Notes under the pieces: model-generated
Told to the model about the DNA's origin: nothing
What the model saw: the letters and a program-made list of their open reading frames with translations, nothing else
Databases searched by the model: none
Source: Taudactylus pleione
Lineage: Eukaryota; Chordata; Amphibia; Anura; Myobatrachidae
Reading direction: 5' to 3'
Length of the DNA: 64,000 bases
Assembly (NCBI GenBank): GCA_031769625.1
Contig: JAUIMM010000115.1
Span: 14,740,501-14,804,500, forward strand
Translations under genes and position numbers: made by a program
In this document: positions 11,850 to 24,649 of the stretch, piece by piece
Layout: the number at the start of each line of letters is the position of its first letter
How positions within the stretch are numbered: the stretch's first letter is position 1

Positions 11850-13090
11850 TGACCCAAAAAATTTTGCAGATAAGTTGCTCACTTGTGGTTTTGAAGAAAT
11901 GCTTAGAAAGCTAGAACTAAACACGCTTCTGATGTTTTGACTAAAAAAGATAAAGAAATTGGGGCAATGTTTATTACAACCACCTTTTATACTAGTCCAG
12001 TTGTATTTCGTAAATCAACATCTCAAAACTGGGTTACTATTAAGTCTGACAAAAGCCTGAAATTAAACATGTAAAAACCCTAATATTATATTATACGGGA
12101 CCATTCTGGGGGACCTGTTAATGAGGCCAACACTCAACTGACCAAGCGTCTCAAAAAACTTGCTCCAATGAATATGTGGTATTGCCCTTGTGGCCTTTCT
12201 TGTAGCAAAACCATTTGTATAATTAAGGAACAGATCTATAACCACAGATCGCTGATTAAAGATGCATTGATTGCTGGAATATCCGATAAGTCAGTGGCAA
12301 GGCATTTTGTCAAACTTGATCACTCGCTGGCGTGTTAAGATATATTATTACCCTGCCGTTTACGAGGAGGTGATAGGGGGAAGTTCTATTAACTCAACTT
12401 TAATAGTCATTGGCCAATGGACTATTGTTTTACTGTGATACTGAACGACAAGAGTGCTAGTTAAATTTTTCCATTTTTCCTCTATTTTGTTAATTGTTTT
12501 TGCATTAGTTATGTTCTTGTTTTGTGCCAGGAAAGATCTTTTTCTTAAAATTTTTCATTATTTTCATAATTTTTAATTAAATTTTAACCTATGGTTATAT
12601 ATGCATATTTTTATATGAATATAAGGGATTTTAATATTAACATACTGATTTATATGTGTGATTAATGTGACACTCACTCACCCTTGCATATTATACCTAC
12701 ATTATTTGAGCTACAGACCATTATATCAATTTTATTTAGTTATGTAAATTACTCTGCAGTCTGGTCCTAAGGCAGTTTATATTTGTGTACATAAATCAAT
12801 GTTGCACTGCAGTTTTATAGCCTAAACTCAGGCATCTTTGTTGCCTAGTTACTGCTCATTACTATACAGCCATACAGGATTTCCTGCGGCTGTAATGCAC
12901 AGCTGATGGCACAGCTAATTGCACTTTGTGCTATTTAAGGGGGACCTTTTGCAGGGTGAGTGAAGCTACAACTAATCTACAGTATTTGCTTCGGGCATGA
13001 TTAAAACCCAGAGGGGATCAAAACGTTGCTGCTCTGCTTTGGCATGTTAAACTAAACTGGTAATGTATTAAACACATCTATACTACTTGA
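11850..13090 (+). pseudogene. Penelope-like element remnant (GIY-YIG end)
   Basis: On the plus strand, the frame from 12177 reads WYCPCGLSCSKTICIIKEQI followed by YNHRSLIKDALIAGISDK and SVARHFVKLDHSLAC. This fits the GIY-YIG nuclease-linked C-terminus of Penelope-like proteins, where CxCGLxYVGKTxRxLKxRIxEH is usual. A GGDRGK block near 12363 matches the conserved GGDR that follows the nuclease in this family. Stops and shifts show it is dead. The sequence to about 13090 is plausibly the 3' tail. The 5' limit is uncertain. Confidence 0.65.
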
Positions 13091-13194
13091 AAGTCAGGTG
13101 AGTGCCTTTCAGCTTACTGGATACTATGTGCGCTAATACCTGTGGATAATACACACTTATGATGGCAGCACTCCTGCAGCAGGCTACAGAACCT

Positions 13195-13500
13195 GATATA
13201 TATATGTATATATATATATATATATGAATGAAGGCTGCACTTCAAGGTCTTGAATAAACAACAACTATGTTAGGTTCAAAGTTTAATTTTCCGGCTTTTA
13301 TAAAGAACTTGCTAAAAGTCAGGAGGCTGAAACGTTAAACCTGACATAGCTGTCATTTATTCAAGACGTTGGAGTGCTGCCTTTATTCTCTTGTATTGGG
13401 GTGTTTGGATGACCATGGAGGGCACCTGGGCAAGTATGAATATCACTATGTGCAGTGCCAGTTTTTATCTCTCTCTCTCTCTATATATATATAGGATAAT
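13195..13500. repeat. (TA)n and (CT)n microsatellites with intervening repeat
   Basis: A TA-rich tract (13197-13226) and a CT/TA tract (13470-13494) flank sequence in which CAAGGTCTTGAATAAACA (13240-13258) pairs imperfectly with the later TTTATTCAAGACGTTG. This gives a loose inverted repeat of about 130 bp. No coding region. Confidence 0.5.
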
Positions 13501-13534
13501 GATGTTGCGCCTTATGGGAGTGTTGCAGACATGT

Positions 13535-14300
<766 letters not shown>

Positions 14301-14309
14301 ATACAGATG

Positions 14310-14622
14310 CAGTGGTTTCCCTCCCTCTAGTGACACCCGATGTGAAGCAGCGCGTTGACAAAATAGGGGGTGTGGCCTCGCGGGTAGGGAACATGGCCTC
14401 ACGGCCCGAACTCCACGTTTTAGTTACTGCGGGGGTCCCGGTGGTGCGGACTGCCCCCGGGGACCAGTCTGTTTGCAGTGCCGGCTCCCTCACTGTGTCA
14501 GGAGCCGAGTGCTGCACGTAATGCTACAGTGCAGCACCCGGCTCCTGCCACTGAGGAGGAATCGGCACTATGGTGTCACCCCTTGGTGGGGTGACATCCG
14601 CACCTCCCTTGTGACGCCACTG
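14310..14622. mobile_element. hAT-like MITE, family C (copy 1)
   Basis: The 313-bp element has ends CAGTGGTTTCC and GGAGG-type/GTGACGCCACTG. Its body shares the AGGAGCCGGGTGCTGCA-type segment with 21964-22272. The flanking 8-mers TACAGATG and CACAGAGC agree at only 5 of 8 positions, so the hAT assignment is tentative. Confidence 0.55.
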
Positions 14623-14639
14623 CACAGAGCCAAAATTAA

Positions 14640-17600
14640 CAGAGAATGTACAGAATGTTTTAGAAGTACTGTACACAAATAACATAATATATACAGTAGA
14701 CTGCAGATTTACTTAAATCCAAGGAGATATCATGAACAGCAAAAATACTACCGTATTCCTTTATTCTACAATACATTTAAAGGTGTTGGTGAGCAAAAAC
14801 TAAAATCAACAATATCTACTTTACTAAAAGGAACAGTACACAAACCACATTGGCATATATTTCAAGAATATTTCAGCTCTGAAGATGCTATAATGTCAGC
14901 TTCGAGTGAGAAATGGATAACATTTTTCTTACATATTGTGCTTATTAACACCCCTATACTGTACTTGTTTATGTTAAAATAATAATAAAATAGAATAGGT
15001 CTTGTGCAACATTTATTTAATGCATCAGTCAAGCAGTAAAGTAATATGTATTCATTTGGGTAATCGATCCATCTATGCTGCTGGTCCTGTAGCTAGGGGA
15101 AAATAAATGGATATTGTGGTTTTAACAACTAAGGAGAAAAATATACAGGTATTTAAAAATAATGCTCCTTTATCTGCCAACCAATGGTGGAGACAAATCA
15201 CTGGTCTTTGTGCTGTATAAAACAATTCTATTATATGTAATGGAGTGGTCTTGTGGATTAAGCTCTAGATTTCTTTCAGTTCTATGACGTTTAATCAATT
15301 TTAAAAGGTCACATTGCAGATACTGTATATAATCTAATAAAACTCAAATTATGTGAACCTCCCCACCACACAATAAATTACATCATCACTAACCGCATAC
15401 AAGGAAAAACATTAATTTTAAAATATTTTTAAAAATACTGTAATGCTAAATAATTATTATTGGAAATAATTGTTTAATTTAGTTTGCTTTAGGATCTTTT
15501 ATGTTTTTTTTTTAATTATCCCACATGGAGAGATGTTGATATTTTAGAAATACTGTTGTAGTGTCCTGACCTGGCACAATCATTTCTGAGCTGGAAAATC
15601 AGTCAAATCCTGAAAAAAACTCTAATTTGCCATCAATGATCCGCTTTATAGTGTCTAATATGGCTCTCCACTGTCTTTGACAGTTAATGTGCTATTCTTT
15701 TTAGCATAAGAATTTTTTTTTAATAGTGAACCTAAATAATAAATAAATGACTTTGAAGTTAGAAGAAATGCACTGCATATTTGACAGATGTGCTGCCAGT
15801 GTGTAGAGCAAACAAACAGGTTGTTTTAATATGGACTCCATTTTGCTTATATTTAAATTTAGTACATCATTGGAAAATAAATGTATTTAATTTTAAGATG
15901 TAAAGAGCACAGATTCAAAAGCAAAAATGGGAGAGGTTTCACTAAATGAAATGTTTCAACAATAGGCCATAAAACCTTTTAGATATATTTTATAGGAAAG
16001 ACTAAGATCCTGCACATGCCACAATAAAGTCACATATGTCTTATAATAAATGTATGTAATGGCAACAAATCATCGATAACAACAAACTTGAGAAACTATT
16101 ACCAAATGTTCAGACTCCTACACTTGCTTATGCAGTGTTGCCATATAATATCTAAAGCATTGAAATTTCTGTGATAGTACCTGTATAGACAGTACCCACC
16201 AGTTACTAGCTATGTACTTGTTGCAGTCCATGTCCGGACTATAGTCATATCTGCACTAGCTCCAGTACGAAGGTGCAGCCTCAGAAGTAAGAAACAAGAG
16301 GTTGAGTCAAGCGCTTAGATACAGTGGTTATAAAAGTTACTCAACTCCTTTGGTAATATTTTTTCTTTACATTTTGCTACGCTACAACATAGTTCCAACA
16401 TTGTGTTCCGAATTAATTTGACAAATGACTGGATTATTTTTTTAGCATATTATTGAGTATTTTGTGCTGATTTGTCGAAATAAACTTTGTTAAATCCATC
16501 AAGGTTCTATGTTGTAACCAGGGGCAGAACTATGGGAGACAATGGAGGTGCCTGCCGCTAGGGTCCAGCTCTGAAGGAGGCACTTCTTCCAATGTCCACA
16601 ACATATTCATCCCACTTAGGGCTGTAATTATGTACCTGGAGTGTACCGTCATGACCGCCCAATACATGGAACCCCTAACCAGCACCTGAGAAGCCGCCAT
16701 ACACTAGTGGAGAACTCCATGTCAGACCATCACATGCTGCCTTCGTCTATCTATAGCCTGTCTGTATGTGAATTGCTACATTACAGTGTCAGTGGCTGTG
16801 ACGGTGGGGATGGCACCAAATTTTAACTTGCCTCCGGGAGTCTGGGATCAACTCATGCTACTGGTTGTAACACAGCAAATGACAAAAAAAAACCAAGGTG
16901 GGTAAATATAATTTATAGCCACTCTAAAGCTGAGTACACACTAGACGATTTTTTAAACAATTTGCCAATTTCCAACGGATCGGAACGACAAATCGTTCAG
17001 CGTGTACTCCCATGGGGTCGTTCGTCGCATCTTCAGATCTGCTGAACGTGTTGCTCAATATGAAGATGTGACTGACAATCCCATTAATACATTAATACAC
17101 TTCTATATTGATTACCAGGGTCATTTAGGCTTTATTTGGGGTACAGACTGATTTCCCCTAAAAAAGCAGTCCTTTTCACTAGTTTCAGCATTCGCACATC
17201 CGCGTTTTCGCCTGTTTTGCAATTGAATAGGATGAAAAGTGGGAGTGCACATTATGAAAATACACGATAACTTCGCGTACAAACAAGCGAATGAGGCAAA
17301 AACATTGCATTGGCGAAACTTTTTCGCCTCTGATTGAATACTGGCCTAAATGATGTTCCTGTACACTATGTGCGGTTGTGCATACACACTGCACGATGTG
17401 CACACATCGTCCCATCTGATATGCAGCACATCATATAGGAAGATGTGATGAAAGATATGTGTAAAGGATAGATTGGGTGTACACACCCCTGAGCCGCAGC
17501 CTGATTGAAAAACTGCAGCCGTTTGGCGGATGGGTGGGGGCAGTGCTGGCCTCTGTTCAGGAAAATAGAGGCATGTTGCCTTCATTTTCTGGGAGTGCTG

Positions 17601-18145
17601 AGGTAAGGATCTGTGTCTTCCAACACAGACTTCCTGGCCTCGGGCCAAGGAGCTGCGAGGGCCAATCTGAGTAACCTCAGGGTCTCATAGATGATCCGAT
17701 CTGCAATGTTGTCAGGAGGTGTCTTTGCTCCTGAGACGCCTCCTGCTGCATTAGCATATTTTCACATCGCGGCTGCGTATAAAGAAGTAGTTGTGATGTG
17801 AGCTTCGTTCATTTCTGCATCAGGCCCAATGACATAAGCATGTACCATACAATCACACATTGCTTCACCTACAGCCCTTTTTTAAAGGTGGCCTACGATT
17901 CACTCATTTCCAGGCATACAAGGAGGAGGGATTGCAATCATCCGTTTACCTACTCTATATACTTACATATCTATCAAATGTTCCATCAATCATGTTCTCA
18001 TCTCTATAAATTAGGGATGTGCAGGCTCGGATAGGTTCGAATTTTCCCGCCAAGTTCAGATTTTTCCCGCCAAAAATTGGGTCTCAAGAAGGGGCAAAAC
18101 GTCATCTTTCATGGACAAAAATCATCTTCCATGGACTGTCCGCTC
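14640..18145. other. FARS2 intron 3, central part
   Basis: No gene recognised. Scattered repeat pieces are present. A possible Tc1/mariner MITE (about 16321-16520, TACAGTGGTTATAAAAG end) is followed by a hAT-looking CAGGGGCAGAACTATGG start. A partial copy of the GGGTACACAC family lies at 16930-17055, and an element fragment with TTCGCC/CAATTGAATA motifs at 17190-17350. Confidence 0.5.
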
Positions 18146-18148
18146 ATA

Positions 18149-18396
18149 GGGCCAAATGTAATAGGGTGAGAGTTTAGAAAATGTGAGAGTTTAGCAGTAA
18201 ACTCTCACATTGGTTGAGTTTTATCTTCAAAATGAGAAAACATCTGAATGAGATTTTAAATCGTGAGTTTTTTAAATCTAAAAAAACATGCAAGTTCGCT
18301 CTGTTACTTTGTTTTTGGACTCTATTACATTGGCAAAGTTTAAAAAGTGTCAGAAACTCTCACTTTTCTAACCTCTCACCCTATTACATTTGGCCC
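18149..18396. mobile_element. 248-bp MITE with 3-bp target duplication
   Basis: The inverted ends GGGCCAAATGTAATAGGGTG and CACCCTATTACATTTGGCCC match perfectly. They are flanked by ATA on both sides (18146-18148 and 18397-18399). The same termini, diverged, bound the 46987-48735 region. It is non-coding. The superfamily is not assigned, because a 3-bp duplication alone does not decide it. Confidence 0.85.
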
Positions 18397-18645
18397 ATAG
18401 TATCTAAATCCAAAATTATGTTACATACATCGAATAAACATTTCCACCATCTCACTCAAGACACTGCACAACCTTAATTCATGCCCTGAATGCATTTACT
18501 ACTGCAAATTTTTTCAATATGGTCTTCCCCTAACCAGATGTGCACTTCTACAATTTTGTTTTTAATGCTTGGCTAGATTGTAAAATATACAATTTGTTCT
18601 GTTCCTGTACATACAGCCCTCTACTGGATGTATGCATTTTATTGA

Positions 18646-18810
18646 ATGCCATTTAAAATAATTCCACTAACATACATGTACAAGGCTATTAATAAAACTG
18701 CACCAATATACATCTCTCCACAAAATATCTTTAAATTTACCCACTCCATGCTGGCCAACATCCTATTTTCTCCTATTACAGGTCAGACGACTCTGTTGAC
18801 AATAAATCAT
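18646..18810 (+). pseudogene. LINE-like reverse transcriptase C-terminal fragment
   Basis: The frame FKIIPLTYMYKAINKTAPIY resembles the tail of L2/CR1-like reverse transcriptases, where FKILLLTFKALNGLAPxYL is typical. It is only about 50 residues long with nothing conserved around it. The call is weak. Confidence 0.35.
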
Positions 18811-18829
18811 CCCCCCGAAAATATATGAG

Positions 18830-19577
18830 TGGTGACACCATTACTACATAAATATAAACATCAGCTTCCTGACATAAATAACACCAAACTGGAAGACTAT
18901 ATCTAATATTAAATAAAAATAAAAGCACAGAGTTGAGAGTGGACGCAATATTTTATATAACTGATTAAACATTATAAGGATCTGTGTGGACGATTCTTGG
19001 CTTTTTTCTGATCTACAGCTCACTCAAAACTTAAACTTATTCTCTTTTTATGTGTAAACAAGCATCTAACCCAGAGACAAACTTTGCTGCGTTGAGCCCA
19101 GGGACGGCCATCGACCTTTGATGCTTAACAACTATCGATGGTTTGACACTGATGGTAAATGATTGTCTTGTTCTCTCCCTTGGCACCTGGGGCATCGAGA
19201 TTAGCTCCGCCCGTGGTACAATGCTCCCTTTGTGGATCTGTCCCCTTCCTTTATTGAGTTCCGCCTCCAGCCACGGCATTGATGGCCATCAAAGGTGTAA
19301 AGTATCGATGGTTGACCTGTTGATGGCCATCTCTAGTCGAGCCTGACTTTTTCTATGCAATCTGCAAAGATGGATTTGCAATATGGCGTGAGGCCACATG
19401 CAATAGGCTCAAATAGACTGCAGACTTCCAAGCAGGGGTTTACTTCTTTCCCTGTTTATACACAGTCTTATTTTTTTGTTACTACATTTGTTTGCAAATG
19501 AAAAGGTCAGAAAAACATGCAGATGATAAAAAAGTTGTAAAGACAAACACTTATATTGTCTGAGGAATTGTACATAC
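18830..19577. other. FARS2 intron 3, proximal part
   Basis: A repeat with ATCGATGG motifs facing both ways (about 19085-19340) is present. No gene. Confidence 0.45.
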
Positions 19578-19737
19578 CTTCACCAAACAAATGGGTGATT
19601 AGTTTAGAAAGAGCTTGCTTTAACTGAAACTCCACTAGTTTTATAGCTTCGAGTGTATGGGTCTCTTGCTTGTTAGGCGTGCGGAAACCTTGCTCAAACA
19701 ACTGGCACCCATCTTTGTTTTCCACATCAGCGAAAAG
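19578..19737 (-). CDS. FARS2: FARS2 exon 3, mitochondrial phenylalanyl-tRNA synthetase
   Basis: This 160-nt internal exon encodes LFADVENKDGCQLFEQ and then QETHTLEAIKLVEFQLKQ, ending THLFGE plus one base. It continues the vertebrate FARS2 protein directly from the SSHE end of the previous exon. The acceptor is TAG at 19740-19738 behind a T-rich tract. The donor is AAG|GTATGT, with GT at 19577-19576. It starts in phase 0, matching the end of the upstream exon, and leaves in phase 1, matching the next exon. The encoded segment belongs to the catalytic domain between motif 2 and the aromatic phenylalanine-pocket strand. The intron separating it from exon 2 is 22,008 bp and full of transposons. 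Confidence 0.96.
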
Positions 19738-20655
19738 CTATAAAAAAACAGATACATATCTGATCAAGCAGCTGCTGTATGATTAGTTTCACCAGAGTTT
19801 TACTTAAAACAGTATTTATAACTTTTAAATAACTGGTAATAATAATAATAGCAGTAAATAACACGGAGCAATGTTTGTTTATAAGATAAATTGATGATCA
19901 CAGCCACAACCAAATGATTGTTGAATAATCGTTCTCATATTCCATCTTGTGTGTGAATAATTTGGTAGTAGTTTTAATCTTTCAGTTATCAAACAGTTCC
20001 ATTGGGAAAGATGAACTTTTTGTATATGTGGGTATTTTAAAACTTCAAATAATAAAGATCTATTGACTTATGTAATATGTAAAAATTTAAAAAAAAGATT
20101 TTTGCCTCCACAGGCCAAACGCCGCTAGTGCCGTCCCTGACTCCTACCACACAACTGAATCATAATAAAACCAAAAATGTTCAAGTGTGTTATATCAAGT
20201 ATATTCAAGGTGTGACATATTCATAGGGTCCAAGAACATAAAACAGTTTACACTTTTCCCCTCCCAGCTGTGGGCCACATCTGCATGCACATACAGGTGT
20301 AAAGACTTTTTCCTGAACAAATAAAAATGTGGAGGGATAGGGTAGCATAAATGTTACAAAACATGTATGTATTACTGTGTATGTGTATTTGTGTATGACA
20401 GCCACACAAACTGATTGTGTTGGTAGGGTGGCAGGAACATTTTCTTTTCGGTTTTTAATCTTTAACTTTGCAGATGCTATCACTATATTTTTATATAGTT
20501 TATTATACACAGAAAATAGTGAAATCACTACAAAACTTCTGAATGCTAAAGTTTGAAAGAAGATTGGCATCACTAAATATATATAAAGCATTGAAAATCT
20601 GCAGCAAGTGTAAGAAGTTCGGCAAAAACTTTAGAATAGTGAGAAATCTTAATAG
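19738..20655. other. FARS2 intron 2, distal end
   Basis: AT-rich intron beside exon 3. Nothing coding is recognised; the 128-residue open frame on the minus strand at 20205-20591 has no familiar motif. Confidence 0.5.
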
Positions 20656-20659
20656 CAGA

Positions 20660-21258
20660 GGCCCTCATTCAGAGCCGTTCGCTATTTGCGGTCGTTCGTT
20701 TAATAACAAGGGGTGGCTATTCAAATGATCCGTACGCACATTGCAGTCTGTTCACACCTCTAAGTCTGAACGAACGAGCAAAACATACGCTCGTTTATTT
20801 GTTAAAAACGCCCCCTGGCCGCTCGCACCATACGTCATGTCCGCTATTTATTAGATTAATCGAGTACATCGACCAGCGTATGAACTGCTCGCTATTCTTG
20901 TGGTTGGTGTTTGCTACCACAAATTTGCGAGCAGTTCTGGCTCTAAAATAACCCAGTGACGTGGTCATTGACGCTGCTGTTTTAAATATACACACCCATA
21001 AAACGACCGTTTTGACCTTTAAGCACGCCTGCGTTCGGATCTCCACTCCCCATTTTCAAGCACCTTCCCCTGTTACCACCCACATACGCCTCATTCTGTC
21101 ACTCAAAATAGCAGGCACTTGCTATATAGCGTACAAACGATTTTCGGCCGCACTGACTGGTTCGCGCATGCGTACTAAAAAGCGTACGCATGCGCAGATG
21201 TGCAAACATCGCTCGGAACGAGCGTACTGCCGCTAACGAGCGGCTCTGAATGAGGGCC
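20660..21258. mobile_element. 599-bp MITE with GGCCCTCATTCAGAGCCG ends
   Basis: The inverted ends GGCCCTCATTCAGAGCCG and CGGCTCTGAATGAGGGCC are perfect over 18 bp, with AGA on both sides (20657-20659, 21259-21261). The body includes hairpins GAACTGCTCGC/GCGAGCAGTTC and GCGCATGCGTAC/GTACGCATGCGC. The same termini occur in the hairpin-chain element at 34275-34804. Non-coding. Confidence 0.88.
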
Positions 21259-21357
21259 AGATACACTGCACTGGTTCAATGTCTGAACACGTGATGGTAT
21301 TAAATGAACAAAGAGACTCAAAATAAAGTAATAATAATATATAAAAAAATATATTTT

Positions 21358-21405
21358 ATACATATATATATATATGTATATATGTATATATATATATATA
21401 TATAT
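21358..21405. repeat. (AT)n microsatellite
   Basis: Interrupted ATAT/ATGTAT tract. Confidence 0.9.
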
Positions 21406-21499
21406 AGAACAAACTCGGCACTCACTGACTTTTCAAACTGTAATTTCTTTAAATACAGGGAATGTTAGTTGCAAAATATCGTTCAGCTGACTAACCAAG

Positions 21500-21846
21500 T
21501 CAAGGTCTTCCCATCTGGCCAGTCCCTACACTGACTCTCAAAAATATGAGCATTGCTATGCCACATTTGGCTACAGCTAACACACAGATTTTAAATGCAA
21601 TTTGTGCTTCTTCCATAAGTATGGGTCCTGGCTTAAAGAGACAAAACCACACCCTAGCATTTCAGTTAATGAGCACCTGGGAATAAACTGACAAAGTTTG
21701 TCTTACATTTGAAAAGCAGGGTCCCCCAAATGTAAGAAGCATTAGTTGCATTTAAAATCTCTGTGTTAGCTGGAACCAAATGTGGCAGAGCAATGCTCAT
21801 ATTTTTGAAAGTCAGTGTAGGGACTGGCCAGATCGGAAGACCTTGA
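21500..21846. repeat. fold-back repeat with 100-bp arms
   Basis: The left arm at 21500-21600 and the right arm at 21747-21846 are reverse complements at roughly 94% by eye, including GGCCAGTCCCTACACTGACT. The 146-bp spacer shows weaker continuing complementarity. Non-coding. The parent element is unknown. Confidence 0.85.
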
Positions 21847-21963
21847 CATATATATCACCAATGAATGCTGCATGTGAAAGGCGGCTGCTGTGAAGCTGGT
21901 GGTCTTGAAAATGGACTGAGAGTGGTCTGAAACGTCTAATGACATACTGTATGTGGTGGTACA

Positions 21964-22272
21964 CAGAGGCATCACGAGGGGGGTGTGGGCCGCACCTGGA
22001 TGTCACCTCAGAGTGGGTGACACAAAAATGCAGGCTCCTCTGCAGTGACATGAGCCGGGTGCTGCAGTGTAACATTCTTCTGCAGCACCTGGCTCCTGTC
22101 ATAGAAGAGGAGCCGACAGTGCTGACAGCCCAATCCGGCGATGCTGAGCCGTCCCAGAGTGAAGTCATCGGGATCCCCCACAAGGCCATGCCCCTTTATT
22201 TTGGCCACACCTCCGGCGCGCTGGCATAGTCAGAGTGCACCCCTGGTGTCACCAGAGCCGGTGACGCCTCTG
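21964..22272. mobile_element. hAT-like MITE, family C (copy 2)
   Basis: The 309-bp element has ends CAGAGGCATCACGAGGGG and GGTGACGCCTCTG. The flanking 8-mers are GTGGTACA and GATGTATA (5 of 8). An internal fold-back pairs AGGCTCCTCTGCAGTGACA-type sequence with its complement around 22040-22110. Confidence 0.55.
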
Positions 22273-22370
22273 GATGTATACAGTGGTATGCATAACAAAG
22301 GCCCACTATTTATCATGACATATTGAGACATTTTTAAAGGTTAAAATTATTAAAATGATTATTTCATGTA

Positions 22371-22934
22371 CAGCCATTGCCAAAAGTTTTGAGAATGACA
22401 CAAGTATTGGTTTTCCCAAAGTTTGCTGCTTCAGTGTTTTTAGACCTTTTTGTCAGATGTTACTATGGTATACTGAAGTAAAATTACAAGCATTTCATAA
22501 GTGTCAAAGGCTATTATTGACAATTACATTAAGTTTATGCAGAGAGTCAATATTTGCAGTGTTGACCCTTCTTTTTCAAGATCTCTGCAATTCGCCCTGG
22601 CATGCTGTCATTCAACTTCTGGGCCACATACTGACTGATGGCCGCCCATTCTTGCCTAATCAATACTTGGAGTGTGTCAGAATTTGTTGGTTTTTGTTTT
22701 TCCAACTGCCTCTAGAGTATTAACCACAAGTTCTCAATGGGATTAAGGTCTGGGGAGTTTCCTGGCCATGGACTCAAAATGTTGATGTTTTGTTCCCCGA
22801 GACACTTAGTTATCACTTTTGCCTTATGGCAAGGTGCTCCATCATGCTGGAAAAGGCATTGTTTGTCACAAACTGAAGCAGCAAACTTTGTGAAAACCAA
22901 TACTTGTGTCATTCTCAACTTTTGGCCACGGCTG
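22371..22934 (-). mobile_element. internally deleted Tc1/mariner element
   Basis: The ends CAGCCATTGCCAAAAGTTTT and AACTTTTGGCCACGGCTG are inverted repeats, each preceded or followed by TA (22369-22370, 22935-22936), the fixed Tc1 target. At 564 bp it is about a third of a normal Tc1. The minus strand keeps the transposase C-terminus: CLFQHDGAPCHKAKVI and WPGNSPDLNPIENLW, which carry the second Asp and the last acidic residue of the DDE set. No functional enzyme remains. Confidence 0.9.
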
Positions 22935-23539
22935 TAGATTGTTGAGTGCCCTGTTTCTGAAACGGACTACTGTAATTTCAGTCGTTTGTGCTGTGACAGT
23001 ACAAAGCACCCCTATTGATGGAGTTTTGATCTATAAAGTAACTTTCTCAGCGCTGGAGATTCTCTCCTGCTTTCAATTGTGATGCAACATTTACTTTCAC
23101 TAGCTATAAAGGAGAGAAGATAGTATTATTAAAAGAAAAATAAAATATTACATATTCTTTAAGACAAACCAAAAGTTTAAAGGGTTTATGTCAGGTTGCG
23201 GCCTAGGATCAGCCGTTACTCACCTTTGCGCCAGCTTCCCCTGATCTCCCGTGGGGTCAGACATCAGGTGCAGCGGAGGGTATGTGCTGAGTATTCTACC
23301 TAGTGCCATGTGAACTGCCTTGGACTGTGCCGTGCCTGGTTTCTGTGGTTGCCGTCATGGACGCGGCCATGACAGGAGGGGTCTTAGGTGGTACTCCCCA
23401 GAAGGCTTCCAGTGTTTTGCCTGAGTCAATCATTTCTACACCCCTTCAGTTAAGAGATTCACAAGATAATGCTACTGCTGCGCCTGTGTGTATCACCTAG
23501 GATTCTTCTGATGTTTCTATGCCCATTTGCTTTAATGGA

Positions 23540-24410
23540 GACATAGCACAGTATTACAGTATGCTTTGGTAGATCAATACCTCGCTATTATGAAATCCTC
23601 TCCGTCGTTTGGAATCAAGCCTACCAATGTCATAGAGTTTATCATCTCGTCTTTTCAAGGTGAAGCTTGGTATTGGGTTGAACCTATTTATGAATCTAAA
23701 GATCCAATACTTTTAGATTTAGTAGCTTTTAGTGAAGCAGTAATTACGGACTTTGGTATACAACCTCTAAAACACTTCAAGGGAAATTTCAACTAAGACC
23801 TGTTTGAATTCTAGTGAATCTTATTCTGACAATCTCCTTCCTCATGCAAACTATGAACTAGCAGATCAACATTTTTCTAGTACTCCTAAATACATTCTTT
23901 TTGATGGAAACTTGACACACTATTTTGAGTTACTCCAATATTTTGAGGTCATTATGAGAACCGATCCCTTCCAGTGGTGTTACTCCTACGAGTATCGTTA
24001 AATTTCTTCTTTCTAGTTTCAGGGGACGGGCGTTGGAATGGGCTACTCCATTAATGGAAGCTAAAGATCCAGTCCTTCTGAATTTGGTGGCTTTCAGTAC
24101 TGCCGTTGTCAAAAGATTCTCTCCAACAAGCCCACTCCTAGACACTTGCCCCAATAGAGCCTCTAGTCCTGGTGTACCATCTTCTACCATTGAGGTCAAA
24201 TGCACTTCTTTGAGTTCTTCTCTAAATAATTCGATACAAAAACAATCAGTCCAAAGGGGAAAATCTCAAGGAGTCATCAGAATGATGAAGTACACACGGA
24301 TTCGGATCCGGAGCATGACGAAATACAGTTTTCGGAAGATCCCGTTAAGGATCCCTTTCAACTTAAGTCTCCTGATTCTTCAAATGGTTTTGACGATCCC
24401 GTAGGAAGAA
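23540..24410 (+). pseudogene. Gypsy gag remnant with a tandemly duplicated core
   Basis: Two successive stretches are homologous. One has FNGDIAQYY, then EFIISSFQGEAWYWVEPIY and ESKDPILLDLVAFSEAV. The other has FDGNLTHYF, then LLSSFRGRALEWATPLM and EAKDPVLLNLVAFSTAV. Both match the retrotransposon-gag fold, in which FxGxxxxxxxF and the GxAxxWA helix are typical. Stops and frameshifts separate and interrupt them. The rest to 24410 is Ser/Asp-rich and ends in a T-run. Confidence 0.7.
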
Positions 24411-24649
24411 AAATCAATGAATTTTTTTTGTGACCAACTTTTCTGTGACAGATTAATCTTTTAAATTCCATTTATCAGTCTCTACTGGTGTTTTGAAACT
24501 TCCTCGTATCTGGAGATTTGGGAGACCATCTGGAAGATGTTTTGGAAGTTGTGTACCTTGATCTTCAATCAGAATTTCTTTGAGTCAAAGATTCTTCTTG
24601 TTTGTGGCACACATTGTGGTGTTCGGAGTCCACCCTGAAAGGGAGGGTA

